From assembly GCF_036346615.1 (NCBI RefSeq), contig NZ_CP107836.1, forward strand, positions 2,480,001-2,544,000: a DNA stretch of 64,000 nucleotides, written 5' to 3'. This document shows positions 31,342-38,520 of this stretch, piece after piece (the first letter of the stretch is position 1; each line of letters begins with the position of its first letter). The stretch comes from Streptomyces sp. NBC_00523. GTDB taxonomy: Bacteria; Actinomycetota; Actinomycetes; Streptomycetales; Streptomycetaceae. Made by a program: the position numbers and the translations under genes. The notes beneath the pieces were generated by a model. That model made no database searches. It was not told where the DNA came from and saw only the letters and a list, made by a program, of their open reading frames with translations.

Positions 31342-32219
31342 GCGTGGTCCTCCGGTCCGGGGAGCGGCAGCCGGGGGTCGACCGGCTGGGACGGCCAGGT
31401 GTCGCGCACCCACTGGTGGTCGGGGTGGTCGCGGATCAGCCACTCCCGCTTCTCGCCGGGGCCCGCCATGACGTTGAGGTAGTACAGGGTGCGGCCGGGC
31501 TGGGCGATGGACGGGCCGTGCCAGCCGTCCGGGATGAGGACCGCGTCGCCGCTGCGGACCTCGGCCAGCACGTCCGTACCGCCGGGGTGGGACGGGGAGA
31601 CACGGTGGTAGCCGAGGCCGCCGTCCTCGACCTCGAAGTAGTAGATCTCCTCCAGGACGGATTCCTCGCCGGGGTGGTGCTCGTCGTGTTTGTGCGGCGG
31701 ATAGGAGGACCAGTTGCCGCCGGGCGTGAGGACTTCCACGGCGATGAGGCGGTCGCAGTCGAAGGCGTCGGCGGCGGCGAAGTTGTGGACCTGGCGGGAG
31801 CAGGTGCCGGCGCCGCGCAGTTCCACGCGTACCTCCGGCGCGGGGCCGTAGCGAGCGGGGAGTCGTCGCTCGCACTTCGCTCCTGCCAGGGCGAAGCGGC
31901 CGCCTGCGCCGGAGGCGATCTGTGCGTGGGCGTCGCGCGGTACATAGGCGAAGTCGGAAACGCCGCTGAACACGCTCCTCCGGCCCAGCAGTTCAAAGAT
32001 CTCATCTGAGATGTGCACCGTACAGCTGCCGGTCAACGGCAGTACGATCCACTCGCTCTCTCCGGTGACAAGTGTGTGAACTCCTCCCGGTTCCAGCTCC
32101 AGTACGCGGAGGCCGGACCGGTCCCAGCCGGCCTGTTCGGGGCCGATGTCCAGGGCGTAGGGGCCGTGCGCGGTGGAGCCCGCGGGCAGGTGGTACGCCG
32201 GTTCGCCTCGCATGCTCAT
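31338..32219 (-). CDS. iolB: 5-deoxy-glucuronate isomerase IolB
   Basis: A 293-residue bicupin. The metal site is visible in SSYPPHKHDEHHPGEESVLEEIYY (His cluster and Glu) and in the second barrel around GDAVLIPDGWHGPS. It isomerises 5-deoxy-D-glucuronate to 2-deoxy-5-keto-D-gluconate. ATG 32219 overlaps the iolC stop; an internal ATG at 32213 is less likely. YYFEVEDGGLGYHRVS is characteristic. Confidence 0.95.
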   Translation of the reverse strand: MSMRGEPAYHLPAGSTAHGPYALDIGPEQAGWDRSGLRVLELEPGGVHTLVTGESEWIVLPLTGSCTVHISDEIFELLGRRSVFSGVSDFAYVPRDAHAQIASGAGGRFALAGAKCERRLPARYGPAPEVRVELRGAGTCSRQVHNFAAADAFDCDRLIAVEVLTPGGNWSSYPPHKHDEHHPGEESVLEEIYYFEVEDGGLGYHRVSPSHPGGTDVLAEVRSGDAVLIPDGWHGPSIAQPGRTLYYLNVMAGPGEKREWLIRDHPDHQWVRDTWPSQPVDPRLPLPGPEDHA

Positions 32220-33205
32220 GCCCCTTCTCCGTGTGCGGTGACCGCGCCTTCGGCGAGGGCGGCCTCGACCTCGTGCGGGAACGGCATCGCGGAGGAGCAG
32301 GCGAGCCGGGCGGCGACGATGGCGCCCGCCGCGTTGGCGTACCGCATGGTGCGCGCGATGTCCCAGCCGCTCAGCAACCCGTGGCAGAGCGCGCCGCCGA
32401 ACGCGTCGCCCGCGCCGAGGCCGTTGACCACGTCGACGGGGAGCGGCGGCACGGCGGCGACGGTCCCGTCCCGGTGGACGGCGAGGACGCCCGCGGGGCC
32501 CTGCTTGACGACGGCCAGCTCGGCACCGGCCTCGATGAGGGCGCGGGCGGCCGCGTGCGGTTCGCGCTCGCCGGTGGCGATCTCGCACTCGTCCAGATTG
32601 CCGACGGCGACCGTCGCGTACGCCAGGGCCTCGCGGTACCGGGCGGGCGCACAGGCTTCGTTCGCCTCGCCCGGCGGCCAGAACATCGGGCGCCAGTCGA
32701 GGTCGAAGACAGTGACGCCGGAGCGGTCGCGGGCGCGCAGCGCGGCGAGGGTCGCCGTACGGCTCGGCTCGGCGCACAGGCCGGTGCCGGTCATCCAGAA
32801 CACCCGGGCGGCCCGCACCGCTTCGAGGTCCAGCTCCGAGGCGTGGATCTCCAGGTCGGGGGCCTTGGGCTGCCGGTAGAAGTACAGCGGGAAGTCGTCG
32901 GGCGGGAAGACCTCGCAGAAGGTGACCGGGGTCGGGTAGGCGGCGACGGGCGTCACCCACCGGGCGTCGACCCCGAACTCCCTCAACTGCTCCCGCAGAT
33001 AGTCTCCGAAGGGGTCCTCGCCGGTGCGGGTCACCACGGCGGTGCGCCGGCCGAGGCGGGCGGCGGCGACCGCCACATTGGACGGGGAGCCGCCGAGGAA
33101 CTTCCCGAAGGTGTCGACCCGGGCCAGCGGCACACCCGTCCGCAGGGGGTAGAGGTCCACCCCGATCCGCCCCATCGTGATCACGTCGTACGGCTGCTCA
33201 GGCAT
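32216..33205 (-). CDS. iolC: 5-dehydro-2-deoxygluconokinase IolC
   Basis: A 329-residue PfkB/ribokinase-family sugar kinase. It has the N-terminal MGRIGVDLYPLRTGVPL, the GGSPSNVAVAAARLG glycine motif and the C-terminal VDVVNGLGAGDAFGGALCHG motif with the catalytic Asp. It phosphorylates 2-deoxy-5-keto-gluconate at C6. This is the first gene of the operon; GAAGGGAC lies upstream of its ATG. The aldolase step (IolJ) and the inositol dehydrogenase (IolG) are not in the window. Confidence 0.93.
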   Translation of the reverse strand: MPEQPYDVITMGRIGVDLYPLRTGVPLARVDTFGKFLGGSPSNVAVAAARLGRRTAVVTRTGEDPFGDYLREQLREFGVDARWVTPVAAYPTPVTFCEVFPPDDFPLYFYRQPKAPDLEIHASELDLEAVRAARVFWMTGTGLCAEPSRTATLAALRARDRSGVTVFDLDWRPMFWPPGEANEACAPARYREALAYATVAVGNLDECEIATGEREPHAAARALIEAGAELAVVKQGPAGVLAVHRDGTVAAVPPLPVDVVNGLGAGDAFGGALCHGLLSGWDIARTMRYANAAGAIVAARLACSSAMPFPHEVEAALAEGAVTAHGEGA

Positions 33206-33328
33206 GCAACGTCCCTTCGGCTGGGCGCCTGTACCTGGATCATCTCCGCTTCGATCATCGTCAATCATTTGTACGGACATACGGACGTATCCTTGACACC
33301 GGTCCGCCCCCGTGGTGAGGCTTGGCGC
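33206..33328. promoter_or_regulatory. Divergent promoter region of the inositol genes
   Basis: For iolC (minus) a -35-like TTGACG lies at 33259-33264 with only a weak -10. For the IolE-like gene (plus) a -10-like TATCCT is at 33288-33293. Three ATCAT pentamers occur at 33239, 33254 and 33264 (the first two inside the repeat GATCATC), and TACGGAC is repeated at 33272 and 33280. These are candidate operator elements for an inositol regulator that is not in the window. Confidence 0.45.
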
Positions 33329-34258
33329 ATGACGTCCTCCCCGTCCTCGGCATCGCCCTGCATCCGCATCGGCTCCGCGCCCGACTCCTGGGGGGTGTGG
33401 TTCCCCGACGATCCCCGGCAGGTGCCGTGGCGGCGCTTCCTGGACGAGGTCTCCGCCGCGGGCTACGAGTGGATCGAGCTGGGTCCGTACGGCTACCTCC
33501 CGACCGATCCGGCCCGCCTCGCGGAGGAGACGGGCAGCCGGGGGCTCTCCGTCTCGGCGGGCACCGTCTTCACCGGATTGCACCACGGGCCGGACGTCTG
33601 GGACCGGACCTGGGAGCATGTCGCCGGCATCGCGGCACTCACCCGGGCGATGGGCGCCGGGCACCTCGTGGTCATCCCCTCCTTCTGGCGCGACGACAAG
33701 ACGGGCGAGGTGCTGGAGGACCGGGTCCTCACGGCCGAGCAGTGGCGCCACCTGACCACGCAGACCGAACGGCTGGCGCGCGAGGTCCGGGACCGGTACG
33801 GGCTGCGCGTCGTCGTCCACCCCCACGCGGACACCCACATCGACACCGAGGAGAACGTCGCCCGGTTCCTCGACGCCACCGACCCGGACCTGGTGTCGCT
33901 CTGCCTGGACACCGGGCACTACGCGTACTGCGGGGGCGACAGCGTCGAGCTGATCGAGACGTACGGGGAGCGCATCGGCTACCTCCACCTCAAGCAGGTG
34001 GACCCGGCGGTCCTCGCCGAGGTGGTGGCGGACGAGGTGCCCTTCGGTCCCGCCGTGGCGCGCGGCGTGATGTGCGAACCGCCGGGCGGGGTCCCGGCCC
34101 TGGAGCCCGTGCTGGCCGCCGCCCGCCGACTGGACGTCGACCTGTTCGCCATCGTCGAGCAGGACATGTACCCCTGCCCGCCGGACCGGCCGTTCCCGAT
34201 CGCCCGCCGCACCCGCGACTACCTCCGCTCCTGCGGGCGGCCGCCCGGGACGGCCTGA
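33329..34258 (+). CDS. IolE-like inosose dehydratase / TIM-barrel isomerase
   Basis: A 309-residue xylose-isomerase-like TIM barrel. It opens with IRIGSAPDSWGVWFPDD, has metal ligands in VVHPHADTHIDTEENV, LCLDTGHYAYCGGD and YLHLKQVD, and ends with the IolE-like IVEQDMYPCPPD and ARRTRDYLR. By family and position it should dehydrate scyllo-inosose (IolE step), but some homologues are epimerases. It is divergent from iolC. GAGG nine bases before ATG 33329 supports the start. Confidence 0.8.
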   Translation: MTSSPSSASPCIRIGSAPDSWGVWFPDDPRQVPWRRFLDEVSAAGYEWIELGPYGYLPTDPARLAEETGSRGLSVSAGTVFTGLHHGPDVWDRTWEHVAGIAALTRAMGAGHLVVIPSFWRDDKTGEVLEDRVLTAEQWRHLTTQTERLAREVRDRYGLRVVVHPHADTHIDTEENVARFLDATDPDLVSLCLDTGHYAYCGGDSVELIETYGERIGYLHLKQVDPAVLAEVVADEVPFGPAVARGVMCEPPGGVPALEPVLAAARRLDVDLFAIVEQDMYPCPPDRPFPIARRTRDYLRSCGRPPGTA

Positions 34259-34343
34259 CGCGGCCGTGACGCCGTGACGCTTACGGGTGGTCCGTGCGGT
34301 TCGGCGGTCTCCGGCAGTGACGTGGGGGCGGTGCGGGCTGTTG

Positions 34344-34393
34344 TCCTCGGTGAGACCGGGCCCCCGGGCCCGCCCCCCCTCACTCACCGAGGA
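34344..34393 (+). promoter_or_regulatory. 5' leader hairpin that could hide the ribosome site
   Basis: TCCTCGGTGAG (34344-34354) is a perfect inverted repeat of CTCACCGAGGA (34383-34393). The right arm contains the GAGGAG Shine-Dalgarno of the ATG at 34403. The 28-base loop holds a smaller CGGGC/GCCCG stem. If transcribed, this would block ribosome access unless opened. Confidence 0.5.
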
Positions 34394-34402
34394 GCGACCG
34401 CC

Positions 34403-34813
34403 ATGTCCCGCACCCCCCTGTCCCCGCGCCGGTCCGCCGGCGCCTCCGCCCTGACCACCGGGCTCCTGGCCGCCGCCGCGCTGGCCGCCGCCCTGGCCGT
34501 GGCCCCGGGGGCCGCCGCCGACGCCGAGAACGTGCCCCCGGCCGGGTCCAGCCCCGTGTGCGCCTTCTACGACGGGGACGGCATGACCGTCGTCGGCGAC
34601 CAGGGCGACCGCGCCTTCCAGGTGCAGTGCATGCTGGCCAACCGGCGCTACCTGCCGTGGGACGCGGTGGACGGGACGTTCGGCCTGCGCACCCTGGACG
34701 CCGTCCGGCGCTTCCAGGCCGACCACCCGCCCCTGCTCAGCACCGGCCTGGTCGACACGGACACCTGGGCCGCGCTGTGGCGGGGGGACGCTCCGGCCGA
34801 CGCGGGGGCGTGA
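34403..34813 (+). CDS. Exported peptidoglycan-binding domain protein
   Basis: A 136-residue secreted protein. A Sec signal peptide (ALTTGLLAAAALAAALAVAPGAAADA) is followed by one PG_binding_1 domain: DRAFQVQCMLANRRYLP, VDGTFGLRTLDAVRRFQADH and VDTDTWAALW. There is no catalytic domain, so it probably binds cell-wall peptidoglycan non-covalently. GAGGAG precedes ATG 34403 but lies within a possible leader hairpin. Confidence 0.85.
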   Translation: MSRTPLSPRRSAGASALTTGLLAAAALAAALAVAPGAAADAENVPPAGSSPVCAFYDGDGMTVVGDQGDRAFQVQCMLANRRYLPWDAVDGTFGLRTLDAVRRFQADHPPLLSTGLVDTDTWAALWRGDAPADAGA

Positions 34814-34904
34814 CGGCGGCGGGGCGCCGGTCCCGGACCGCCGGAGGCCGACCGGACGGAGGGCCCCCGTACCGCGCCCCTCCACCCGCCCGCCCCCGCC
34901 CGGC

Positions 34905-37127
34905 TCACGCCCCGCTGGGCACCCGCTCCGGTTCGGCGTCCTGCTCCGGTATGGACTCCGGGGCCTCCGGCCGACCCGGCTCGCCCTCGCTCAGGCCGAA
35001 CCGCTGGTGGAACCTCCGCAGCGGTGCGGGCGCCCACCAGCTCGCCCGGCCCATCAGCTTCATGACCGTCGGGACGAGCAGGCTGCGGACCACCATCGCG
35101 TCCACGAGCACGGCGAGCGCGATGCCGAGGCCGAGCATCTTGGTGTTGGTCACCCGCGAGGTGCCGATGGCGACCATCACGACCGCCAGGATCACGGCCG
35201 CCGCGGTGATCAGCCCGCCGGTGCGCCGCAGTCCGAAGGAGACCGCCCGCTCGTGGTCACCGGTGCGGTCGTACTCCTCCTTGATCCGGGAGAGCAGGAA
35301 CACCCCGTAATCCATGGAGAGTCCGAAGGCGACGCAGAACATGAGCACCGGCAGTGTCGTCTCTATGTCGCCGGTACTGGTGAAGGCGAGCAGCCCGGAC
35401 AGATGGCCGTCCTGGAAGACCCAGACGACGGCCCCGAACATCGCGGTGAGGCTCAGGGCGTTGAGCACGACGGCCTGGACGGGGATCAGGACGCTCCCGG
35501 TCAGCAGGAACACCAGCAGCAGCGTCACCACCGCGATGATGCCCACCGCCCACGGCAACCGGTCACCGATGGCGGCCTTGGAGTCCACCAGGACCGCCGC
35601 CGTGCCCGTCACCGAGGTGTCGAAGGGGGCGGACTCGGCGCGCAGATCCTTCACCAGGCGCTGGGTCTCCTCGCCCACCGGCTCGCCCTTGCCCAGCACG
35701 CTGAAGTAGGCGTTCCGCCCCTCCGTGACCGGCCCGTCCACCCGGAGCACCCCAGGCAGCGCGGCGAGTCTGCCGCGGTACTCGGCGTACTGGGCGGGTG
35801 TCGCCCCGCCCTCCGCCAGGATGTCCAGGCTCCCGCCGGGGCTGCCGGGGAAGCCGTCCCGCAGATGCTGCTGCACCACATGGGGCTCGGAGGAGGCGGG
35901 CAGCTGCCGGTCGTCCGCCGTACCGAACCTGACACCCAGGAAGGGCAGTCCGAGGAGGATGAGCCCGACGCTCGTGACCACCGCGAAGACCGGGGCCCTG
36001 CGCATCACCAGGGCCGTGAACCGGGCCCACCCCGCACCGGCCTCCGCCTGCGGCTTCGCGCGGCCCCGCCGCAGCAGCTTCCGGAGGTCCAGCGAGTTGA
36101 CCCGGGGGCCGAGGAGCATCAGCGCGGCCGGCAGGAGGATCAGCGCGGCCGCGGCGGCGAGGAGCACCACGGCGATCCCGGCGTACGCGAAGGAGCGCAG
36201 GAAGTACTGCGGGAAGACCAGCATCGCGGCGAGCGACACCGCGACGGTCAGCGCGGAGAACAGCACGGTCCGGCCCGCCGTGCGCAGCGTCGTCCCGATG
36301 GCCGTCCGGGTCGGTGCGCCGGCCGCCAGCTCCTCGCGGAAGCGGCGCACGATGAACAGGGCGTAGTCGATGGCGAGTCCGAGTCCGAGTGCCGTGGTGA
36401 GGTTCTGGGCGAAGACGGAGACGTCGGTGAACTCGGTGATGCCGCGCAGCACCGCGTTGGTCCCCAGGATGGCGACGATGCCCACACCCAGGGGCAGCAG
36501 GGCGGCGATCGCGCTGCCGAAGACCATGACGAGCAGCACCAGCGTCACCGGCAGGGCGATCATCTCGGCCCGCAGCAGGTCCTCCTCGATGAGCGTCTGC
36601 ATCTCGTGCTGGACGGCCACGGGCCCGCCGAGCGAGACGCGCACCGGCCCGTGCTCGCCCCGGTAGTGCGGGGCTATCCGGTCCAGCACCTCGCCCGACG
36701 CCTTGTCGTCGCCCTCGATCCGGGCGGCGATCAGCGCCTCCTTGCCGTCCTCGGCGCGCAGCGCGGGCGCCTTGTCCTGCCAGTAGGAGCGGACGCCCAC
36801 GACATCCGCCTCACCCGCCAGCCGCTCGGCCAGGCGCGCCGCCTCGGCGGCCACGGCCGGGTCGTCCACGGAGGCGCCGCCGCTGTCGACCAGCAGCAGC
36901 AGATTCGGCTGGGAGGCGGGGAACTCGCGCTCCAGGGCCTTCGTGGCGTAGGTCGACTCGGCGTCCGGGGCCTGCCAGCCGCCGCTGCCCATCCGGTCGG
37001 CGACCCCGCTGCCCGCGAGGACCGCGAGCGCGGTGATCACCAGAGCCGCCAGCAGCGAGAGCCGGGGACGCGCGGTGACGAAGCGCGTCCAGCCCCCCAG
37101 TCGCTGCGGGCCGTTGACTTCAGGCAT
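34905..37127 (-). CDS. MMPL/RND family transporter
   Basis: A 740-residue membrane protein with the two-fold MMPL plan: helix 1 (LSLLAALVITALAVLAGSGV), an external loop, five helices including GLAIDYALFIVRRFREEL (the proton-relay Asp-Tyr motif), then helix 7, a second external loop and GLSMDYGVFLLSRIKEEYD in the second half. Actinobacterial MMPL proteins export lipids, siderophores or drugs using the proton gradient. ATG 37127 with AAGGGGACC upstream is preferred over the longer frame. It is divergent from a TetR regulator across a symmetrical operator, so it is probably repressed by it. Confidence 0.9.
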   Translation of the reverse strand: MPEVNGPQRLGGWTRFVTARPRLSLLAALVITALAVLAGSGVADRMGSGGWQAPDAESTYATKALEREFPASQPNLLLLVDSGGASVDDPAVAAEAARLAERLAGEADVVGVRSYWQDKAPALRAEDGKEALIAARIEGDDKASGEVLDRIAPHYRGEHGPVRVSLGGPVAVQHEMQTLIEEDLLRAEMIALPVTLVLLVMVFGSAIAALLPLGVGIVAILGTNAVLRGITEFTDVSVFAQNLTTALGLGLAIDYALFIVRRFREELAAGAPTRTAIGTTLRTAGRTVLFSALTVAVSLAAMLVFPQYFLRSFAYAGIAVVLLAAAAALILLPAALMLLGPRVNSLDLRKLLRRGRAKPQAEAGAGWARFTALVMRRAPVFAVVTSVGLILLGLPFLGVRFGTADDRQLPASSEPHVVQQHLRDGFPGSPGGSLDILAEGGATPAQYAEYRGRLAALPGVLRVDGPVTEGRNAYFSVLGKGEPVGEETQRLVKDLRAESAPFDTSVTGTAAVLVDSKAAIGDRLPWAVGIIAVVTLLLVFLLTGSVLIPVQAVVLNALSLTAMFGAVVWVFQDGHLSGLLAFTSTGDIETTLPVLMFCVAFGLSMDYGVFLLSRIKEEYDRTGDHERAVSFGLRRTGGLITAAAVILAVVMVAIGTSRVTNTKMLGLGIALAVLVDAMVVRSLLVPTVMKLMGRASWWAPAPLRRFHQRFGLSEGEPGRPEAPESIPEQDAEPERVPSGA

Positions 37128-37225
37128 GGTGCGAGGTCCCCTTTTCCCCGGATCCGGGCGCGCGGGGCGGCAGCACGAGGCAGCCGCACAGGGCAGCATG
37201 GATCAGTCATTGCCACATACACCGG

Positions 37226-37284
37226 CAAACACGAGTCATCGCTCGCGTTTCTTTAGAATGCGAGCGACCACTCGTGTTTGTCAA
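37226..37284. promoter_or_regulatory. TetR operator, 55-bp dyad, with divergent promoters
   Basis: A two-layer dyad is centred at 37253. Outer arms are CAAACACGAGT (37226-37236) and ACTCGTGTTTG (37270-37280); inner arms are CGCTCGC (37240-37246) and GCGAGCG (37260-37266), with a 13-base centre. On the minus strand a consensus -35 TTGACA (37279-37284) and CATTCT (37256-37261) serve the MMPL gene. TAGAAT (37254-37259) is a -10 for the regulator. The dyad covers both promoters. Confidence 0.75.
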
Positions 37285-37310
37285 CCGTGCACGAAAGCTG
37301 GGGATTCACC

Positions 37311-38030
37311 GTGTCGCAGTCCAGAGCGGCGGGCTCCGAAGACGCCGGGGCCGCCGAAGGCGCCGGGACCACCGGCAGGGCCGACGCCCCCGCCCGGCCG
37401 CGCAGGCGGCAGGCCCGGGGCGAGGCCCGTATCGCGCAGCTGCTCAAGGCCGCCGCCGACGTGTTCTGCACGACCGGCTACACCGCGGCGAGCACCAACG
37501 CCATCGCGCGCGAGGCCGGGGTCTCCCCCGGCACGCTCTACCAGTTCTTCCCCAACAAGGAGGCCATCGCGGTCGAACTCGGCGACCAGCTCCTGGCCCG
37601 CTGGCGGGAGACCTACGGGGCCGCCTTCCTCGCCGACCACCTGGAACTCCCGCTGGACCGGATGCTCGACGCCACCCTCGACCCGCTGATCGAGTTCAAC
37701 TGCGCGAACCCGGCCTTCACGGTCCTGATGCACGGCCCCGAGATCCCGGGCATGCCCTCCAAGGACCACGACGCGGTACACATCACGATGCTCAGCCGCG
37801 TCGAAACGATCCTCGCCGGATACCTGCCGGACCGACCGCCCGCCGAGGTCACCCGGATCGCCACGATGATCTTCAACATCTTCAAGTCCGGGCTGGACGT
37901 GATCATGGCGCACGAGGGCGACGAACGGGAGGCGTACATCCGGGAGGTGAAGACGGTCCTCCACCGGTACCTCGAACCCATGATCCCCGACGACACGACG
38001 GCCGGGCCTCGCTCGCGTCATACCCCCTAG
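37311..38030 (+). CDS. TetR family transcriptional regulator
   Basis: A 239-residue regulator. After a 30-residue Ala/Arg-rich tail comes the TetR DNA-binding domain: AQLLKAAADVFCTTGYTAAST, NAIAREAGVSPGTLYQFFPNKEAI. The rest is a helical ligand-binding domain. Start GTG 37311 has CTGGGGA seven bases upstream; longer in-frame starts at 37287 and 37278 lack this. It probably represses itself and the divergent MMPL transporter through the dyad between them. Its stop codon lies inside the CsoR-type operator of the next operon. Confidence 0.9.
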   Translation: MSQSRAAGSEDAGAAEGAGTTGRADAPARPRRRQARGEARIAQLLKAAADVFCTTGYTAASTNAIAREAGVSPGTLYQFFPNKEAIAVELGDQLLARWRETYGAAFLADHLELPLDRMLDATLDPLIEFNCANPAFTVLMHGPEIPGMPSKDHDAVHITMLSRVETILAGYLPDRPPAEVTRIATMIFNIFKSGLDVIMAHEGDEREAYIREVKTVLHRYLEPMIPDDTTAGPRSRHTP

Positions 38031-38036
38031 GGGTAT
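38020..38036 (+). promoter_or_regulatory. CsoR-type copper operator
   Basis: ATACCCCCTAGGGGTAT is a perfect 7-3-7 palindrome of the TACCCC/GGGGTA kind bound by the Cu(I)-sensing repressor CsoR upstream of copZ-copA genes. TATAAA, a likely -10, overlaps its right end (38034-38039), so binding would block RNA polymerase. Its centre TAG is the stop codon of the tetR gene. Confidence 0.85.
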
Positions 38037-38108
38037 AAAGTGGGAAGCGGGGAGGCGCACCGGTGTGCGGCCCTCCGCCCCCGTGTGCCCGTCGAAGAGG
38101 AGAACACC

Positions 38109-38417
38109 ATGACCGCCGAGACCCAGCTCCCCCAGGCGACCGGCTCCTGCTGCTCGCCCAGCGGTTCCTGCCACGACAGCGCGGGCGCCGACGCCGGGCA
38201 GTCCGGCGTGACCACCGTCTACCAGGTGACCGGCATGACCTGCGGCCACTGCGAGGGCGCCGTCACCGAGGAGGTCTCCGCCATCGAGGGTGTCACCTCC
38301 GTGAAGGCCGTGGCCTCCACCGGGCAGGTGACGGTGGTCTCGGAGGGCCCCCTGGACGACGAGGCCGTGCGCGCCGCCGTGGACGAGGCGGGCTACGAGC
38401 TCACCGGGCGCGCCTGA
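38109..38417 (+). CDS. copZ: Copper chaperone CopZ
   Basis: A 102-residue heavy-metal-associated domain protein. The domain starts at about residue 35 with the Cu(I) site GMTCGHC (Cys45, Cys48) and ends VDEAGYELTG. It is longer than classic CopZ because of an N-terminal Cys-rich tail (GSCCSPSGSCHDS: Cys14, Cys15, Cys21), which could form an extra metal site. It carries Cu(I) to the CopA pump encoded 103 bases downstream. AGAGGAG precedes ATG 38109. Expression should be CsoR-controlled. Confidence 0.92.
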   Translation: MTAETQLPQATGSCCSPSGSCHDSAGADAGQSGVTTVYQVTGMTCGHCEGAVTEEVSAIEGVTSVKAVASTGQVTVVSEGPLDDEAVRAAVDEAGYELTGRA

Positions 38418-38520
38418 CCGCCCCGGGACCACCCACCCGCGACACCCCGTCCCGACCGGGCCGCACCGACCAGCCGATACTGGTGGGGTACGGCCCGGTC
38501 GGCGTTCCAGGAGCTCGGAC

